Shown piece by piece: positions 1 through 8,871 of a stretch of 64,000 nt of DNA. The notes beneath the pieces were generated by a model that was not told where the DNA came from, searched no databases, and was given only the letters and a program-made list of their open reading frames with translations. Source of the stretch: Pararhizobium polonicum (GTDB taxonomy: Bacteria > Pseudomonadota > Alphaproteobacteria > Rhizobiales > Rhizobiaceae); assembly GCF_001687365.1 (NCBI RefSeq), contig NZ_LGLV01000010.1:1-64000 (forward strand), read 5' to 3'. Position 1 is the first letter of the stretch; each line of letters starts with the position of its first letter. Both the position numbers and the translations under genes were made by a program.

Positions 1-219
1 CTGCTCCCTCCCCCTTGTGGGGGGGGTGGGGGGGGGGCAAGACTGCAAAACGGCGGGTGGGGGTGACCACCGCGCACGCCACAGTCCATTGCGTATGCCG
101 AAGATCACCCCACCCCGGAGCTTTGCTCCGACCCTCCCCCTCGAGGGGAGGGTGAAGACCCGCGCAACATGCCGTCAAGGTCAGGGCGCTGCGTGCCGGG
201 CGGTTACAAAGGAGCCGCC
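1..219. repeat. Gene-free stretch with G/C-run palindromes
   Basis: No credible coding region is present here. The first 40 bases are runs of C and G resembling one arm of the 155-bp inverted repeat found between ccmA and ccmB (CCCTCCCCCTTGTGGGG). Two further palindromes follow: CGGAGC-ttt-GCTCCG at about 116-130, and ACCCTCCCC/GGGGAGGGT at about 131-153. This looks like the edge of a rhizobial intergenic mosaic repeat lying downstream of the minus-strand transporter gene, where its hairpins could also end transcription. The left boundary is cut by the window, so the complete element cannot be judged. Confidence 0.5.
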
Positions 220-981
220 TCAGATGTCGTAGTTGTTTCCAGCACTCAGCGACGAGATGAACTTTTTCGTCCGTTCCCGTTCCGGGGTCTGGAAGATGGT
301 GCGCGGTGCTCCGCTCTCGACGATCAGGCCACCGTCGAGGAACAGCACCTGGTCGGCGACTTTCGAGGCGAGCCGCAGGTCGTGGGTTGCCATGATCATC
401 GTTGTGCCTTCGGCGGCAAGCCGGTTCAGCACCTCGACGACCTCTTCGGCCAGTTCCGGATCGAGCGCCGATGTCGGCTCGTCGCAGAGGAGCACGCGGG
501 GCGAGGGCGCAAGGGCGCGGGCGATGGCGACGCGCTGCTGCTGGCCGCCGGAGAGCGTTGCCGGCCAGGCATCGGCCTTGTGGGCCATGCCGACCTTTTC
601 CAGCAGGGCAAGGGCGCGTTCCCTCGCCTTTGCCTTTGGCCATTTCAGGACGGTGACCAGCCCTTCCATGACATTTTCGATGGCCGTCTGGTGCGGAAAC
701 AGCTGGAAACTCTGGAACACCATGCCGGTCTGGCGGCGCAGGCGCTGGATGGCGTCCCAGCCGGTCTTCTTGTCCGGCGCAAAGACGATCTCTTCCTCGC
801 CCAGCCTGATCGTGCCGGCCGTGGGGATTTCGAGCAGGTTGACGCAGCGCAAGAGCGTGCTCTTGCCGCCGCCGGAGGGGCCGACCAGCGCGGTCACCGT
901 GCCTTCGGCGATGGTGACGCTGATATCCTTCAGCACGACATTGTCGCCGAAGCGTTTTTCGATATGGGTGAGCTCGATCAT
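220..981 (-). CDS. Amino acid (probably L-cystine) ABC transporter ATP-binding protein, TcyN-like
   Basis: This 253-residue ABC ATPase energises import of a polar amino acid. Walker A (GPSGGGKST) is at residues 34-42, the signature motif (LSGGQQQR) near residue 145, and Walker B with the D-loop (VLLCDEPTSALD) near 165-177. The full length matches PAAT-family ATPases such as GlnQ, HisP and TcyN. Its ATG overlaps the stop of the upstream permease gene by four bases (978-981), implying translational coupling. The substrate assignment is an inference from the binding protein encoded upstream, which resembles the cystine-binding protein FliY/TcyJ; glutamine-type substrates cannot be excluded. Confidence 0.88.
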   Translation of the reverse strand: MIELTHIEKRFGDNVVLKDISVTIAEGTVTALVGPSGGGKSTLLRCVNLLEIPTAGTIRLGEEEIVFAPDKKTGWDAIQRLRRQTGMVFQSFQLFPHQTAIENVMEGLVTVLKWPKAKARERALALLEKVGMAHKADAWPATLSGGQQQRVAIARALAPSPRVLLCDEPTSALDPELAEEVVEVLNRLAAEGTTMIMATHDLRLASKVADQVLFLDGGLIVESGAPRTIFQTPERERTKKFISSLSAGNNYDI

Positions 982-1658
982 GTGCGCGCCTCCAGGAAGC
1001 CGCCATAGCGGGCGAAGCGTTTTTCCAGCCGCACCTGTAGCGATGAGAGAACGGAGCTCAGCGCCAGATAGAGCAGCGCCGCCTCGATATAGAGGATCAG
1101 CGGCTCATAGGTGGTGGCGACGATGCGCTGTGCGGTCTGGAACAGTTCCGGCACGGTGATGGCGGCGGCAAGCGACGTATCCTTCACCAGCGAAATGAAG
1201 GTGTTCGACAAGGGCGGCACGGCGACGCGCGCCGCCTGCGGCAGGATGGTGCGGCGCATCGCCTGGCTCCAGCTCATGCCGATCGAATAGGCCGCTTCCC
1301 ACTGGCCGCGCGGCACCGAGGAGATCACCGCGCGGATGATCTCGGACGTATAGGCGCCGATATTGAGCGTGAAGCCGATCAGGGCCGCCGGGAAGGCATC
1401 GAGCAGGATGCCCAGGCTCGGCAGGCCGTAGAAGATCACGAACAGCTGCACCAGCAGCGGCGTGCCGCGAATGACCCAGACATAGAACCGCGCCACGGCG
1501 ACCAGCGGCTTCGGCCCGAACAACCGCACGACGGCGGTCAGAAGACCGAGCGCCAGGCCGAGCGAAAAGGAGAGCAGGGTCAGCGGAATCGTAAAGATCA
1601 GCCCGGCCCGCAGGAGCGGCAGGAGCGAATCGAGCATGAGCTGAAGCCAGGGGGGCAT
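978..1658 (-). CDS. Amino acid ABC transporter permease, TcyL-like
   Basis: This is a 226-residue inner-membrane permease of the His/Glu/Gln/Arg/opine (HisM/PAAT) family. It has hydrophobic segments from residue 10 onward and the conserved cytoplasmic EAA-loop region (residues about 130-150, around QWEAAYSIGMSWSQAMRRTI) that docks to the ATPase. I chose the ATG at 1658, which has an AAAGG ribosome site about eight bases upstream, over a TTG five codons earlier. The gene ends in a four-base overlap with the ATPase gene. It lies about 300 bp downstream of the binding-protein gene, separated by a RIME1 element and a strong hairpin, which may reduce its expression relative to the binding protein. 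Confidence 0.87.
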   Translation of the reverse strand: MPPWLQLMLDSLLPLLRAGLIFTIPLTLLSFSLGLALGLLTAVVRLFGPKPLVAVARFYVWVIRGTPLLVQLFVIFYGLPSLGILLDAFPAALIGFTLNIGAYTSEIIRAVISSVPRGQWEAAYSIGMSWSQAMRRTILPQAARVAVPPLSNTFISLVKDTSLAAAITVPELFQTAQRIVATTYEPLILYIEAALLYLALSSVLSSLQVRLEKRFARYGGFLEART

Positions 1659-1675
1659 GGGCGGGCCTTTCAAAC

Positions 1676-1713
1676 GGCATGATCCGCCCCGGAAAGCCGG
1701 GACGGATCATGCC
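1676..1713 (-). promoter_or_regulatory. Strong hairpin between binding-protein and permease genes
   Basis: A long inverted repeat: GGCATGATCCG...CGGATCATGCC, with an inner CCCGG/CCGGG and an AAAG loop. It sits just upstream of the permease start on the minus strand. Only a short T-run follows in the direction of transcription, so it may be a partial terminator or an RNA-stabilising stem that protects the upstream binding-protein message. Position and symmetry are seen directly; the function is inferred. Confidence 0.5.
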
Positions 1714-1825
1714 TTATAGTTCAGATAGAAAAAGTGCGAAACCGTATGAACGGGCAGTTGAAACGATGTTGCCGAATTTCGGGTTGGCGGCTTCACAATC
1801 AACCGCCGTCTTCACTTTGAAAACG

Positions 1826-1940
1826 CCCCTCACCCTAGCCCTCTCCCTGCTCGCGGGGAGAGGGAACTTGTGCGGAGTTTGTCCCCTCGTCCTTCTCCCC
1901 GTCATGACGGGGAGAAGGTGCCCGAAGGGCGGATGAGGGG
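1826..1940. repeat. RIME1-type intergenic mosaic element, copy 1
   Basis: A 115-bp element bounded by CCCCTCA and TGAGGGG, containing two large palindromes: CCTCTCC/GGGGAGAGG and CCTTCTCCCCGTC/ACGGGGAGAAGG. It matches the second copy at 5466-5578 over nearly its whole length, differing mainly in loops and in the central linker. Rhizobium-specific intergenic mosaic elements (RIME1) are described as about 108-bp sequences with two palindromes, which fits. It lies inside an apparent operon, between the binding-protein gene and the permease gene. Confidence 0.8.
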
Positions 1941-1974
1941 CAGGCAACGGTAACGTGAAGGGTCAGAAACCGGC

Positions 1975-2763
1975 TTACTTCGAAACGTCTGCGCCGAAAT
2001 ATTTCTGCGAGATCGCATCATAGGTGCCATCCGCCTTGATCTCGGTGAGCGCCTTGTTGATGGCCTCGAGAAGCTCCGGTTCGCCCTTGCGCACGATGAT
2101 GCCGGAATAGTCGGCATTGGCCTGTTCGGCGGCGATCTTGACCGGCGCGTCGGGCTTCTTCTTCTTGAAGTCGAGGAAGGACAGGCTGTCGTTGATCGTC
2201 GCATCCGCGCGGCCGGTGAGCACCAGCTGGATCGACTGGTCGAAGCCGTCGGTGCCGACGAGCTCGGCGCCCGAAGCCTCCGCCAGCTTGCCGAAGTTGC
2301 TCGTCAGCGACTGCGCTGATTTCTTGCCCTTCAGGTCCGGGAAGTCCTTGATGTCGGCATTGTCGGTCTTGACGATCAGCACGGCCTTCGAGGCGATGTA
2401 GGGCTCGGAGAAATCATACTTCTGCTTGCGCGCTTCGGTGATGCCGACCTGGTTGATCACGGCGTCGTAGCGGTTGGCGTCGAGCCCGGCGATCAGGCCG
2501 TCCCACTTGCCTTCGAGGAACTCGGCCTTGACGCCCAGCTTGCTGGCGACGGCTTCGCCGATCTCGACGTCGAAGCCGACGAGCTTGCCGCTTTCGTCAT
2601 GATAGGTGAAGGGCGCATAGGTGCCTTCCGTGCCGATCTTCAGCGCGCCGGCCGACTTGACGGCCGCGAGGTTTTCACCGGCAAGGGCGGGGCTCAGCGA
2701 AACCAGCTGGGCGAAGGCGGCGGCGGCGAGAAGTGTGGGAACCCATTTCATTGTTTTTTCCAT
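1975..2763 (-). CDS. Amino acid (probably L-cystine) ABC transporter substrate-binding protein, FliY/TcyJ-like
   Basis: This is a periplasmic solute-binding protein (SBP_bac_3 family) of about 262 residues. A hydrophobic signal peptide (WVPTLLAAAAFAQLVSLSPALA) is followed by the mature domain. Segments such as GTYAPF, WDGLIAGLDANRYDAVINQ and the terminal KYFGADV closely resemble the E. coli cystine-binding protein FliY/TcyJ. I start it at the ATG at 2763; the ATG at 2751 is equally possible. A longer in-frame extension upstream would bury the signal peptide and is unlikely. It is the first gene of the importer; the permease and ATPase genes follow after a repeat-containing gap. Confidence 0.87.
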   Translation of the reverse strand: MEKTMKWVPTLLAAAAFAQLVSLSPALAGENLAAVKSAGALKIGTEGTYAPFTYHDESGKLVGFDVEIGEAVASKLGVKAEFLEGKWDGLIAGLDANRYDAVINQVGITEARKQKYDFSEPYIASKAVLIVKTDNADIKDFPDLKGKKSAQSLTSNFGKLAEASGAELVGTDGFDQSIQLVLTGRADATINDSLSFLDFKKKKPDAPVKIAAEQANADYSGIIVRKGEPELLEAINKALTEIKADGTYDAISQKYFGADVSK

Positions 2764-3045
2764 CTTTTTGGTCCGGCCCGTCTGCCGGTGTGAAGGGACA
2801 ATCGCATACGGCCCGATGCATGACAGCGCACAAAACTTCAATTCTGCGGCGCAAGGGCGAAGGTTTTTCTCCATTTCGAACCGTTTCAACGCAAATTTGG
2901 CCAGTGCCGTCTAAAATCAAGGCGGGGTGCCGGTTTTTGCGGCATGTTTTTGCGCTGCGCCGGATAAATCGATTGAATTCCGGAAAAAAGACCGATATGC
3001 ATGTTTGTGCCGATTTAAGCGCATTCATGCACGATTGAGAGTTTC

Positions 3046-3828
3046 ATGCAGGCCGACCTTCTTTTGCGACAGAGACAAAGTCTCATTCAGGACCGCCTGC
3101 GGCTGTCCGGCCGCGTGCTGGCAATCGATCTGGCGCAGGAATTCAACGTCTCCGAGGATACGATCCGCCGGGATTTGCGCGAACTTGCGGCCGCCGGCCT
3201 TTGCGAGCGGGTCTATGGCGGCGCCCTGCCGGTTGCGCCCGGCGGCACGACCCTTGTCGAGCGCGTCGGCCAGGCGTCCGAGCGCAAGGCGGCCCTTGCT
3301 GCCGCCGCCATTGCCTTCATCAAGCCGGGCATGACCGTCTTCTTCGATGTCGCGTCCACCAATCTGGCCATTGCCCAGGCGCTGCCGGCGGGGCTGGAAC
3401 TGACGGCGGTGACCAACACGCCGTTGATCGCAGCCGTCCTGATGGACAAGCCGGATGTCGACCTCATCCTGATCGGCGGCAAGATCGACCGGCAGATCGG
3501 GGCTGCGATCGGCGCCAAGGCGCAGCGCGATGTCGAGGTGCTGCGGCCGGATCTGTGCATTTTGGGAGCCTGCGGCGTCGATATCGGTGCCGGGCTGACG
3601 GCTTTCGACTATGAGGACGCGGCGTTCAAGCGGCTCGTCGCCCGCAACAGCGCTGCCGTCTTGGCCGCCGCCACCAACGACAAGCTCGGCACATCTGCGC
3701 CGCATAGGGTCATCGCCGTGCGGGAATGCACGACGCTTGTCGTCGAACATGACGCGCCGGACGATGCCGCCCAACTCTACGGCGGAGCGGGCATCTCGGT
3801 CGTGCATGCCCGGGAGGTTAAGCCATGA
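3046..3828 (+). CDS. DeoR/GlpR-family transcriptional regulator
   Basis: This 260-residue regulator has an N-terminal DeoR helix-turn-helix (residues about 5-60; FNVSEDTIRRDLRELAAAG is the typical recognition region). A C-terminal DeoR sensor domain follows, related to ribose-phosphate isomerases, with the GGKID and GACGVD motifs. Such proteins usually repress sugar or polyol genes and respond to phosphorylated sugars. It is the first gene of a run with a VOC-fold protein (four-base overlap, 3825-3828) and an MFS transporter, so it probably controls them. The binding protein gene on its other side is divergently oriented, leaving a shared 280-bp regulatory region. The effector is unknown. Confidence 0.88.
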   Translation: MQADLLLRQRQSLIQDRLRLSGRVLAIDLAQEFNVSEDTIRRDLRELAAAGLCERVYGGALPVAPGGTTLVERVGQASERKAALAAAAIAFIKPGMTVFFDVASTNLAIAQALPAGLELTAVTNTPLIAAVLMDKPDVDLILIGGKIDRQIGAAIGAKAQRDVEVLRPDLCILGACGVDIGAGLTAFDYEDAAFKRLVARNSAAVLAAATNDKLGTSAPHRVIAVRECTTLVVEHDAPDDAAQLYGGAGISVVHAREVKP

Positions 3829-4208
3829 GGATCGCCCATATCGCGCTGTGGACCGCCGATCTCGACCGTCTCTGCCGCTTCTGGGCGGAAACGTTCGGCG
3901 CGATCGTCGGAGATCTCTATGAAAGCGCCCGGCGGCCCGGGTTTTCCTCGCGGTTTCTGTACCTGAAGGACGGCCCGTCGATCGAGATCATGCAAGGCCC
4001 CTGGATCGCGCCGGGAGACGAGCCGGGCGAGCGCCAGGGATATGCGCATCTGGCGCTGTCGCTCGGCAGCCGCACGGCGGTCGATGCGATGGCGGCGCGG
4101 GCCGCGGCTTCGGGCACGCTCGTTTCACCGGCACGGATGACCGGCGACGGCTTCTACGAGGCGGTTCTCAGGGACCCCGACGGCAACCCTATCGAAATTA
4201 CAGCGTGA
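3825..4208 (+). CDS. VOC-family (glyoxalase/dioxygenase-fold) protein
   Basis: This is a 127-residue single-domain vicinal-oxygen-chelate protein. It starts IAHIALWTADLDRLCRFWAE and ends with RDPDGNPIEI, both characteristic of the two beta-alpha-beta-beta-beta modules. Candidate metal ligands are the N-terminal His (HIALW), a His in YAHLALS and a Glu near the C terminus. Members include glyoxalase I, fosfomycin resistance proteins and dioxygenases; the sequence alone does not say which. The gene is translationally coupled to the DeoR regulator by an ATGA overlap and is followed 31 bp later by an MFS transporter, suggesting a small metabolite-handling operon. Confidence 0.85.
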   Translation: MRIAHIALWTADLDRLCRFWAETFGAIVGDLYESARRPGFSSRFLYLKDGPSIEIMQGPWIAPGDEPGERQGYAHLALSLGSRTAVDAMAARAAASGTLVSPARMTGDGFYEAVLRDPDGNPIEITA

Positions 4209-4239
4209 ATCCGGCAGCCGATCGTACAGGACAAAGACC

Positions 4240-5433
4240 ATGGACCAACATACCATCATCCCGCCGCACGGCGTTGCCCGTTCGCGCTACATGCCGAAGA
4301 CCCGGCTGGCCGTCTCGCTGCTGTTCCTGATGAACGGCTTCGTCACCGGCAGCTGGGCGCCGAAGATTCCGGAATTCAAGGACAGGCTGGGCATCAGCGA
4401 AGGCGTGCTCGGGCTGTTGATCCTTGCCTTTGGCGTCGGTTCGCTGGTGCTGATGCCGATCGCCGGCGGTTTCATCGCCCGGATGGGATCGCAGAAGGTG
4501 GTCAAGGTCACGGCCGTCCTGCTGTCGCCGCTGCTTCTGCTGTTGACGCTGCTGCCGAATGTCTGGACGGCCGTCATCGGCATGTTCCTGCTCGGCGGCT
4601 TCGTCGGCGCCATGGACGTGGCGATGAACGCCAATGCGGTCGAGGTGGAGAAATCCATGCGCCGGGCGATCATGTCGTCCTGCCATGCCTACTGGAGCCT
4701 CGGCGGCCTGATCGGGGCTGCCAGCGGCGGTCTGGTCATGGCGCATTTCGGCGTGCTGCCGCATGCCATTCTCGTCACCCTGGTCTGTCTCGGTGTCCTC
4801 GCCGTGGCCTGGCCGATGTTGCTGGCCGACCAGCCGCATCCCGATACCGCCAAGCAGAAGCTGCGGCTGCCGATGACGCCGTTGCCCTGGCTGATCGGTC
4901 TCGTGGCGCTGTTTTCGATGGTGCCGGAAGGCACGGTGCTCGATTGGGGCGCGCTTTATCTGCGCAACGAGCTCGGCGCCTCGGTTGCCCTGTCCGGCTT
5001 CGGCTTTGCCGCGTTCTCGGCGACCATGGCGATCATGCGCTTTGCCGGCGATCACGTGCGCGACCGGTTCGGCGGCGTGAAGACCCTGCGCGTCTGCACC
5101 TTGACGGCACTTGTCGGCCTCGTGCTGGCGGGGCTTGCGCCGAACGCGCCGCTTGCCATCCTCGGCTTTGCGCTTGCCGGTGTCGGCATTTCCAACATGG
5201 TGCCGATCGCCTTTTCGGCGGCCGGCAACATGCCGGGACTGGCGCCGGGCATCGGGCTGTCGGTCGCCACCTTCATGGGCTATTCGGGCATGCTGTTTGC
5301 GCCGTCGCTGATCGGTTTCGTTGCCGAGCATACCGGCTTTGCCATCATCTTCACCAGCGTGCCGATCCTGTTCATCGTCGTTCTCGCGCTGTCGCGTCAC
5401 GCGGTTCATGCGGATCCGAAGGGGCATGACTGA
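4240..5433 (+). CDS. MFS transporter, YbjJ-like
   Basis: This is a 397-residue major facilitator with about 12 hydrophobic segments. The N-terminal region (MNGFVTGSWAPKIPEFKDRL, then GVLGLLILAFGVGSLVLMPIAG) resembles E. coli YbjJ and related members of the fucose/sugar-porter-like group. An AGGA ribosome site lies nine bases before the ATG. It is the third gene of the DeoR-VOC-MFS run. The substrate is not predictable; regulation by the DeoR protein would fit a sugar or sugar-derived compound. The gene ends just before a RIME1 element. Confidence 0.85.
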   Translation: MDQHTIIPPHGVARSRYMPKTRLAVSLLFLMNGFVTGSWAPKIPEFKDRLGISEGVLGLLILAFGVGSLVLMPIAGGFIARMGSQKVVKVTAVLLSPLLLLLTLLPNVWTAVIGMFLLGGFVGAMDVAMNANAVEVEKSMRRAIMSSCHAYWSLGGLIGAASGGLVMAHFGVLPHAILVTLVCLGVLAVAWPMLLADQPHPDTAKQKLRLPMTPLPWLIGLVALFSMVPEGTVLDWGALYLRNELGASVALSGFGFAAFSATMAIMRFAGDHVRDRFGGVKTLRVCTLTALVGLVLAGLAPNAPLAILGFALAGVGISNMVPIAFSAAGNMPGLAPGIGLSVATFMGYSGMLFAPSLIGFVAEHTGFAIIFTSVPILFIVVLALSRHAVHADPKGHD

Positions 5434-5465
5434 ACTTTCCATGTGCAGATTGCCCTTTGCAAAGG

Positions 5466-5578
5466 CCCCTCACCCTAACCCTCTCCCCGCGGGCGGGGAG
5501 AGGGGATGACAGAGTTTGCCGCTTGGTCCTTCTCCCCGTCAAAACGGGGAGAAGGTGGCCGACAGGCCGGATGAGGGG
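5466..5578. repeat. RIME1-type intergenic mosaic element, copy 2
   Basis: A 113-bp element with the same ends (CCCCTCA...TGAGGGG) and the same two palindromes as the copy at 1826-1940. The stems are almost unchanged while loops and linker differ. It lies between the MFS gene and ispG, both on the plus strand, with about 130 bp left before ispG. Its hairpins could act as an intergenic terminator. Confidence 0.8.
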
Positions 5579-5709
5579 CCTTGGCGGATGAGTCGATCGG
5601 CGGTGGCAGCCATCAATTCGCCGTCAAACCATGATGTTGCCGTTGACAAGGCGGCTCTCCTCATCCACCTCAGGGGAAATCGCCAAAACCTGACGTGCAA
5701 GGGGCTTTC

Positions 5710-6963
5710 ATGACGTCCGCTTTCGATTACGAACCGCAACCCCGCAGGGCCTCCGTTGCCGTCGATGTCGGTGGCGTGATCGTCGGGGGATCGGCGCCCG
5801 TGGTCGTCCAGTCGATGACCAATACCGATACGGCCGATGTCGACGCGACGGTCGCGCAGGTCGCTGCCCTCCACCGGGCGGGCTCCGAGCTGGTGCGCAT
5901 CACGGTGGACCGGGACGAAAGTGCCGCCGCCGTGCCGAAGATCCGCGAACGTCTCGAGCGTCTCGGCCTCGATGTGCCGCTGATCGGCGATTTCCATTAT
6001 ATCGGCCACAAGCTGCTGGCCGATCATCCGGCCTGCGCCGAGGCGCTGGCGAAATACCGCATCAATCCCGGCAATGTCGGTTTCAAGGCCAAGAAGGACA
6101 AGCAGTTCGTCGAGATCATCGAACGCGCCATCCAGTTCGACAAGCCGGTGCGCATCGGCGTCAACTGGGGCTCGCTCGACCAGGAGCTTTTGACGCGGCT
6201 GATGGATGACAATCAGGCCAAGGGCTTTCCGCTGACGGCGCAGCAGGTGATGCGCGAAACCATCGTCCAGTCGGCGCTGATTTCGGCGGAGCTTGCCGAA
6301 GAAGCCGGCCTGCCGCGCAACCGGATCATCCTGTCGGCCAAGGTCTCCAACGTGCAGGACCTGATCGCCTGCTATTCGATGCTGTCTTCCCGCTCCAACC
6401 ATGCCCTGCATCTGGGCCTGACCGAAGCCGGGATGGGCTCGAAGGGTATCGTCTCGTCCGCCGCCTCGCTCGGCATCCTGATGCAGCAGGGCATCGGCGA
6501 TACGATCCGCATTTCGCTGACCCCCGAGCCCGGCGGCGACCGCACCCGCGAGGTGCAGGTGGCGCAGGAGCTGCTGCAGGTGATGGGTTTTCGTCAGTTC
6601 ATCCCGGTCGTTGCCGCCTGTCCGGGATGCGGACGCACCACCTCGACGGTGTTTCAGGAACTGGCCCAGAAGATCGAGGGCGATATCCGCCGCAACATGC
6701 CGGTCTGGCGCGAGAAATATCCGGGTGTCGAAGGCCTGAAGGTTGCGGTCATGGGCTGCATCGTCAATGGCCCGGGTGAAAGCAAACATGCCGATATCGG
6801 CATTTCGCTGCCCGGCACCGGCGAGCTTCCGGCAGCCCCGGTCTATATCGACGGCAAGAAGGCGATGACCATTCGCGGCACCAACATTGCCGGCGATTTC
6901 GAGACCCTTGTCGGCGAATATATCGAGAAGCGTTTCGGTCAGGGGCAGGCGGCGGCCGAATAG
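5710..6963 (+). CDS. ispG: 4-hydroxy-3-methylbut-2-enyl diphosphate synthase (IspG/GcpE)
   Basis: IspG reduces MEcPP to HMBPP in the penultimate step of the MEP isoprenoid pathway, using a [4Fe-4S] cluster. The 417-residue protein has the TIM-barrel N-terminal part ([16 protein letters not shown]) and the C-terminal cluster domain with CPGCGR and [10 protein letters not shown], which supply the three cysteines. I place the start at the ATG at 5710, preceded by an AAGGGG ribosome site, rather than the GTG at 5695. The gene stands alone on the plus strand; ispA, also for isoprenoids, is about 0.8 kb downstream on the other strand. Confidence 0.97.
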   Translation: MTSAFDYEPQPRRASVAVDVGGVIVGGSAPVVVQSMTNTDTADVDATVAQVAALHRAGSELVRITVDRDESAAAVPKIRERLERLGLDVPLIGDFHYIGHKLLADHPACAEALAKYRINPGNVGFKAKKDKQFVEIIERAIQFDKPVRIGVNWGSLDQELLTRLMDDNQAKGFPLTAQQVMRETIVQSALISAELAEEAGLPRNRIILSAKVSNVQDLIACYSMLSSRSNHALHLGLTEAGMGSKGIVSSAASLGILMQQGIGDTIRISLTPEPGGDRTREVQVAQELLQVMGFRQFIPVVAACPGCGRTTSTVFQELAQKIEGDIRRNMPVWREKYPGVEGLKVAVMGCIVNGPGESKHADIGISLPGTGELPAAPVYIDGKKAMTIRGTNIAGDFETLVGEYIEKRFGQGQAAAE

Positions 6964-6964
6964 G

Positions 6965-7603
6965 CTATAGCTTGGCCGTCAGCAGCCGCAGGCCGGCAAA
7001 GGCGAAGAAGCCGGCCATGGCGCCTTCGATCCAGCGGCGTGCCCTCTTGTAGCCACGGTGCACGGGCTCGACCGAGAACAGCAGCGCAAAGCCCATGAAA
7101 ATGATGACGCCGAGCACCATGCAGCCGCCGATCAGGATGGGCATGACATGCGGCGCGTCCTGCGGCGTGCCGAGCGAAACCAGCGTCAGCCAGGAGAAGA
7201 TCGCCTTCGGGTTGGTCAAATGGATGCCGAGGCCCTTGAAGTAGAGACGGCGCAGCGTGGGTGGCTGTTTTTCGAGCGGCAACGCGTTTTCCGTCTCCTT
7301 GCGCATCGCTGCCTTCAGTGCCTTGAACGCCAGCCAGAGCAGATAGAGCCCGCCGGCAATCTTCAGGATGAACAGTGCGTTGCCGTAGCTGCGGATCAGC
7401 GCCGAAAGCCCAGCGGCAGCCAGCATCGCCCAGGTGTAGGAGCCCGTCAGAACGCCGAAGGCCAGCGCCAGGCCGGCATTGCGGCCGCGGCTGATGGCCG
7501 TGGAGATGATGGCGACCACCGCAGGCCCCGGCGAAGCGGTGGCGATGATATAGGCGCCCCAGGCGACCATCAGCTGCGGCAGGTAGGGCAGAAGGGTGGA
7601 CAT
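6965..7603 (-). CDS. LysE/RhtB-family amino acid exporter
   Basis: This is a 212-residue membrane protein with about six hydrophobic segments. The N-terminal signature of the RhtB group ([19 protein letters not shown], about residues 16-34) and the [10 protein letters not shown] motif near the middle are both present. The family exports amino acids such as homoserine, threonine or lysine. Its stop codon lies one base beyond the end of the convergent ispG gene. It is one of three members of this family in the window (see 22154 and 32318). The substrate is unknown. Confidence 0.88.
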   Translation of the reverse strand: MSTLLPYLPQLMVAWGAYIIATASPGPAVVAIISTAISRGRNAGLALAFGVLTGSYTWAMLAAAGLSALIRSYGNALFILKIAGGLYLLWLAFKALKAAMRKETENALPLEKQPPTLRRLYFKGLGIHLTNPKAIFSWLTLVSLGTPQDAPHVMPILIGGCMVLGVIIFMGFALLFSVEPVHRGYKRARRWIEGAMAGFFAFAGLRLLTAKL

Positions 7604-7761
7604 GCGAAAAGCTCTCCGGGCCCGCGTCTCGCGTGGCAGGGCGTCATCATGCTGAGAAAACCGGCAAAGAGAATGTGCAATCTTGTTGCGGTGACAACTT
7701 CGCCTTGAAGGACGGACGGCTTGCAGGACATCTGCTCCGTGCCTCATCGGTTCTTTCGGTG

Positions 7762-8676
7762 TCAATGGCTGCGGTTGGCGATGAAGCGGGCAGTCTCGTT
7801 GAGAATATCCGCCCGTGCGCCGAACGGTTCAAGCAGAGCGGCCGCTTCCTCCACCAGCGTTGCCAGCCGGGTTTCCGCCCAATCCTGGCCCCGCAGCGAA
7901 ACGAGCGTGCCCTTGCCCCGGGCGGCGTCCTTGCCGGTCGCCTTGCCCATCGTCTTGGCATCGGCCGTCAGGTCGAGCAGATCGTCGGCCAGCTGGAAGG
8001 CAAGGCCGATCGTCTCGCCATAGGACCGCATCAGCCGCCGTTCGTCCGCGCTGCTGCCGGCGATGATCGCGCCTGCCTCGCAGGCAAAGCGGATGAGCGC
8101 GCCGGTCTTCATCGCCTGCAGCGTCACGATGGCTGCCTCGTCCGGTGCCGATGTCTCGGCTGCCAGATCCAGCGCCTGGCCGCCGGCCATGCCGCCGATG
8201 CCGGAGGCGCGTGCCAGTGTGAGCACCAGTTCGGTTTTCTGCCGGTCGGTCAGGTTCGTTTCGGGCGCTGCAATGATGTCGAAGGCCAGTGTCAGCAGGC
8301 TGTCGCCCGCCAATATCGCGTTGGCCTCGCCATAGGCGATATGCACGGTCGGCTGGCCGCGCCGGAGATCGTCATCGTCCATGGCGGGAAGATCGTCATG
8401 AACCAGAGAATAGCTGTGGACACATTCGAGTGCCGCGCCGATGCGCAGGGCCGCTTGCCGATCGCCACCGAAAAAGGCGGCGCTCTCCATCACCAAAAAC
8501 GGGCGCAGGCGCTTGCCGCCGTTGAGCACGCCATGGCGCATGGCCGACAGCAGCGGCGCGGGCCGGGCGATTTCATCGGCCTGCGTCCGGTCGGTAAGAA
8601 TGCCGGCAAGGCAGGTCTCGACGGCTGCGGCGCTGGCCTTCAGGCGGGCTTCGAAGGATGCGGAGTTCTCGCTCAT
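7762..8676 (-). CDS. ispA: Polyprenyl (farnesyl/geranyl-type) diphosphate synthase, IspA-like
   Basis: This 304-residue trans-prenyltransferase condenses IPP with allylic diphosphates. The first Asp-rich motif (DDLPAMD, residues 94-100) and the second ([10 protein letters not shown], about residue 220) coordinate the magnesium ions. GGKRLRPFL at about 53-61 binds diphosphate. The length and the six-residue first Asp motif match E. coli IspA, so farnesyl diphosphate is the likely product. I chose the ATG at 8676; longer in-frame extensions lack similarity to the family. It is divergent from mtgA, whose product depends on undecaprenyl carriers derived from this pathway. Confidence 0.93.
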   Translation of the reverse strand: MSENSASFEARLKASAAAVETCLAGILTDRTQADEIARPAPLLSAMRHGVLNGGKRLRPFLVMESAAFFGGDRQAALRIGAALECVHSYSLVHDDLPAMDDDDLRRGQPTVHIAYGEANAILAGDSLLTLAFDIIAAPETNLTDRQKTELVLTLARASGIGGMAGGQALDLAAETSAPDEAAIVTLQAMKTGALIRFACEAGAIIAGSSADERRLMRSYGETIGLAFQLADDLLDLTADAKTMGKATGKDAARGKGTLVSLRGQDWAETRLATLVEEAAALLEPFGARADILNETARFIANRSH

Positions 8677-8871
8677 GCGGCGCTCTTTGGCATGACTGCG
8701 CTGCCGCTGGCAACGGGATTTTACCATATCGGCGGGCGCCAGCCCGGCTTGCTGTGCGTTCCCGAGAAAACCGTTCAATTTTATCCGCTCTTGTTCTATG
8801 AAAATTGGATGGATTATGAGGCGGGCGTTTCAGGGGTGGACATCGTACCGGAAAGTCGGGAGGAGCAGGAC

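Noticed and set aside
4198-5442. A 414-codon open frame antisense to the MFS transporter
   Set aside because: It is very rich in Arg, His, Gln and Asp, typical of reverse-complemented membrane-protein codons, and has no domain signature.
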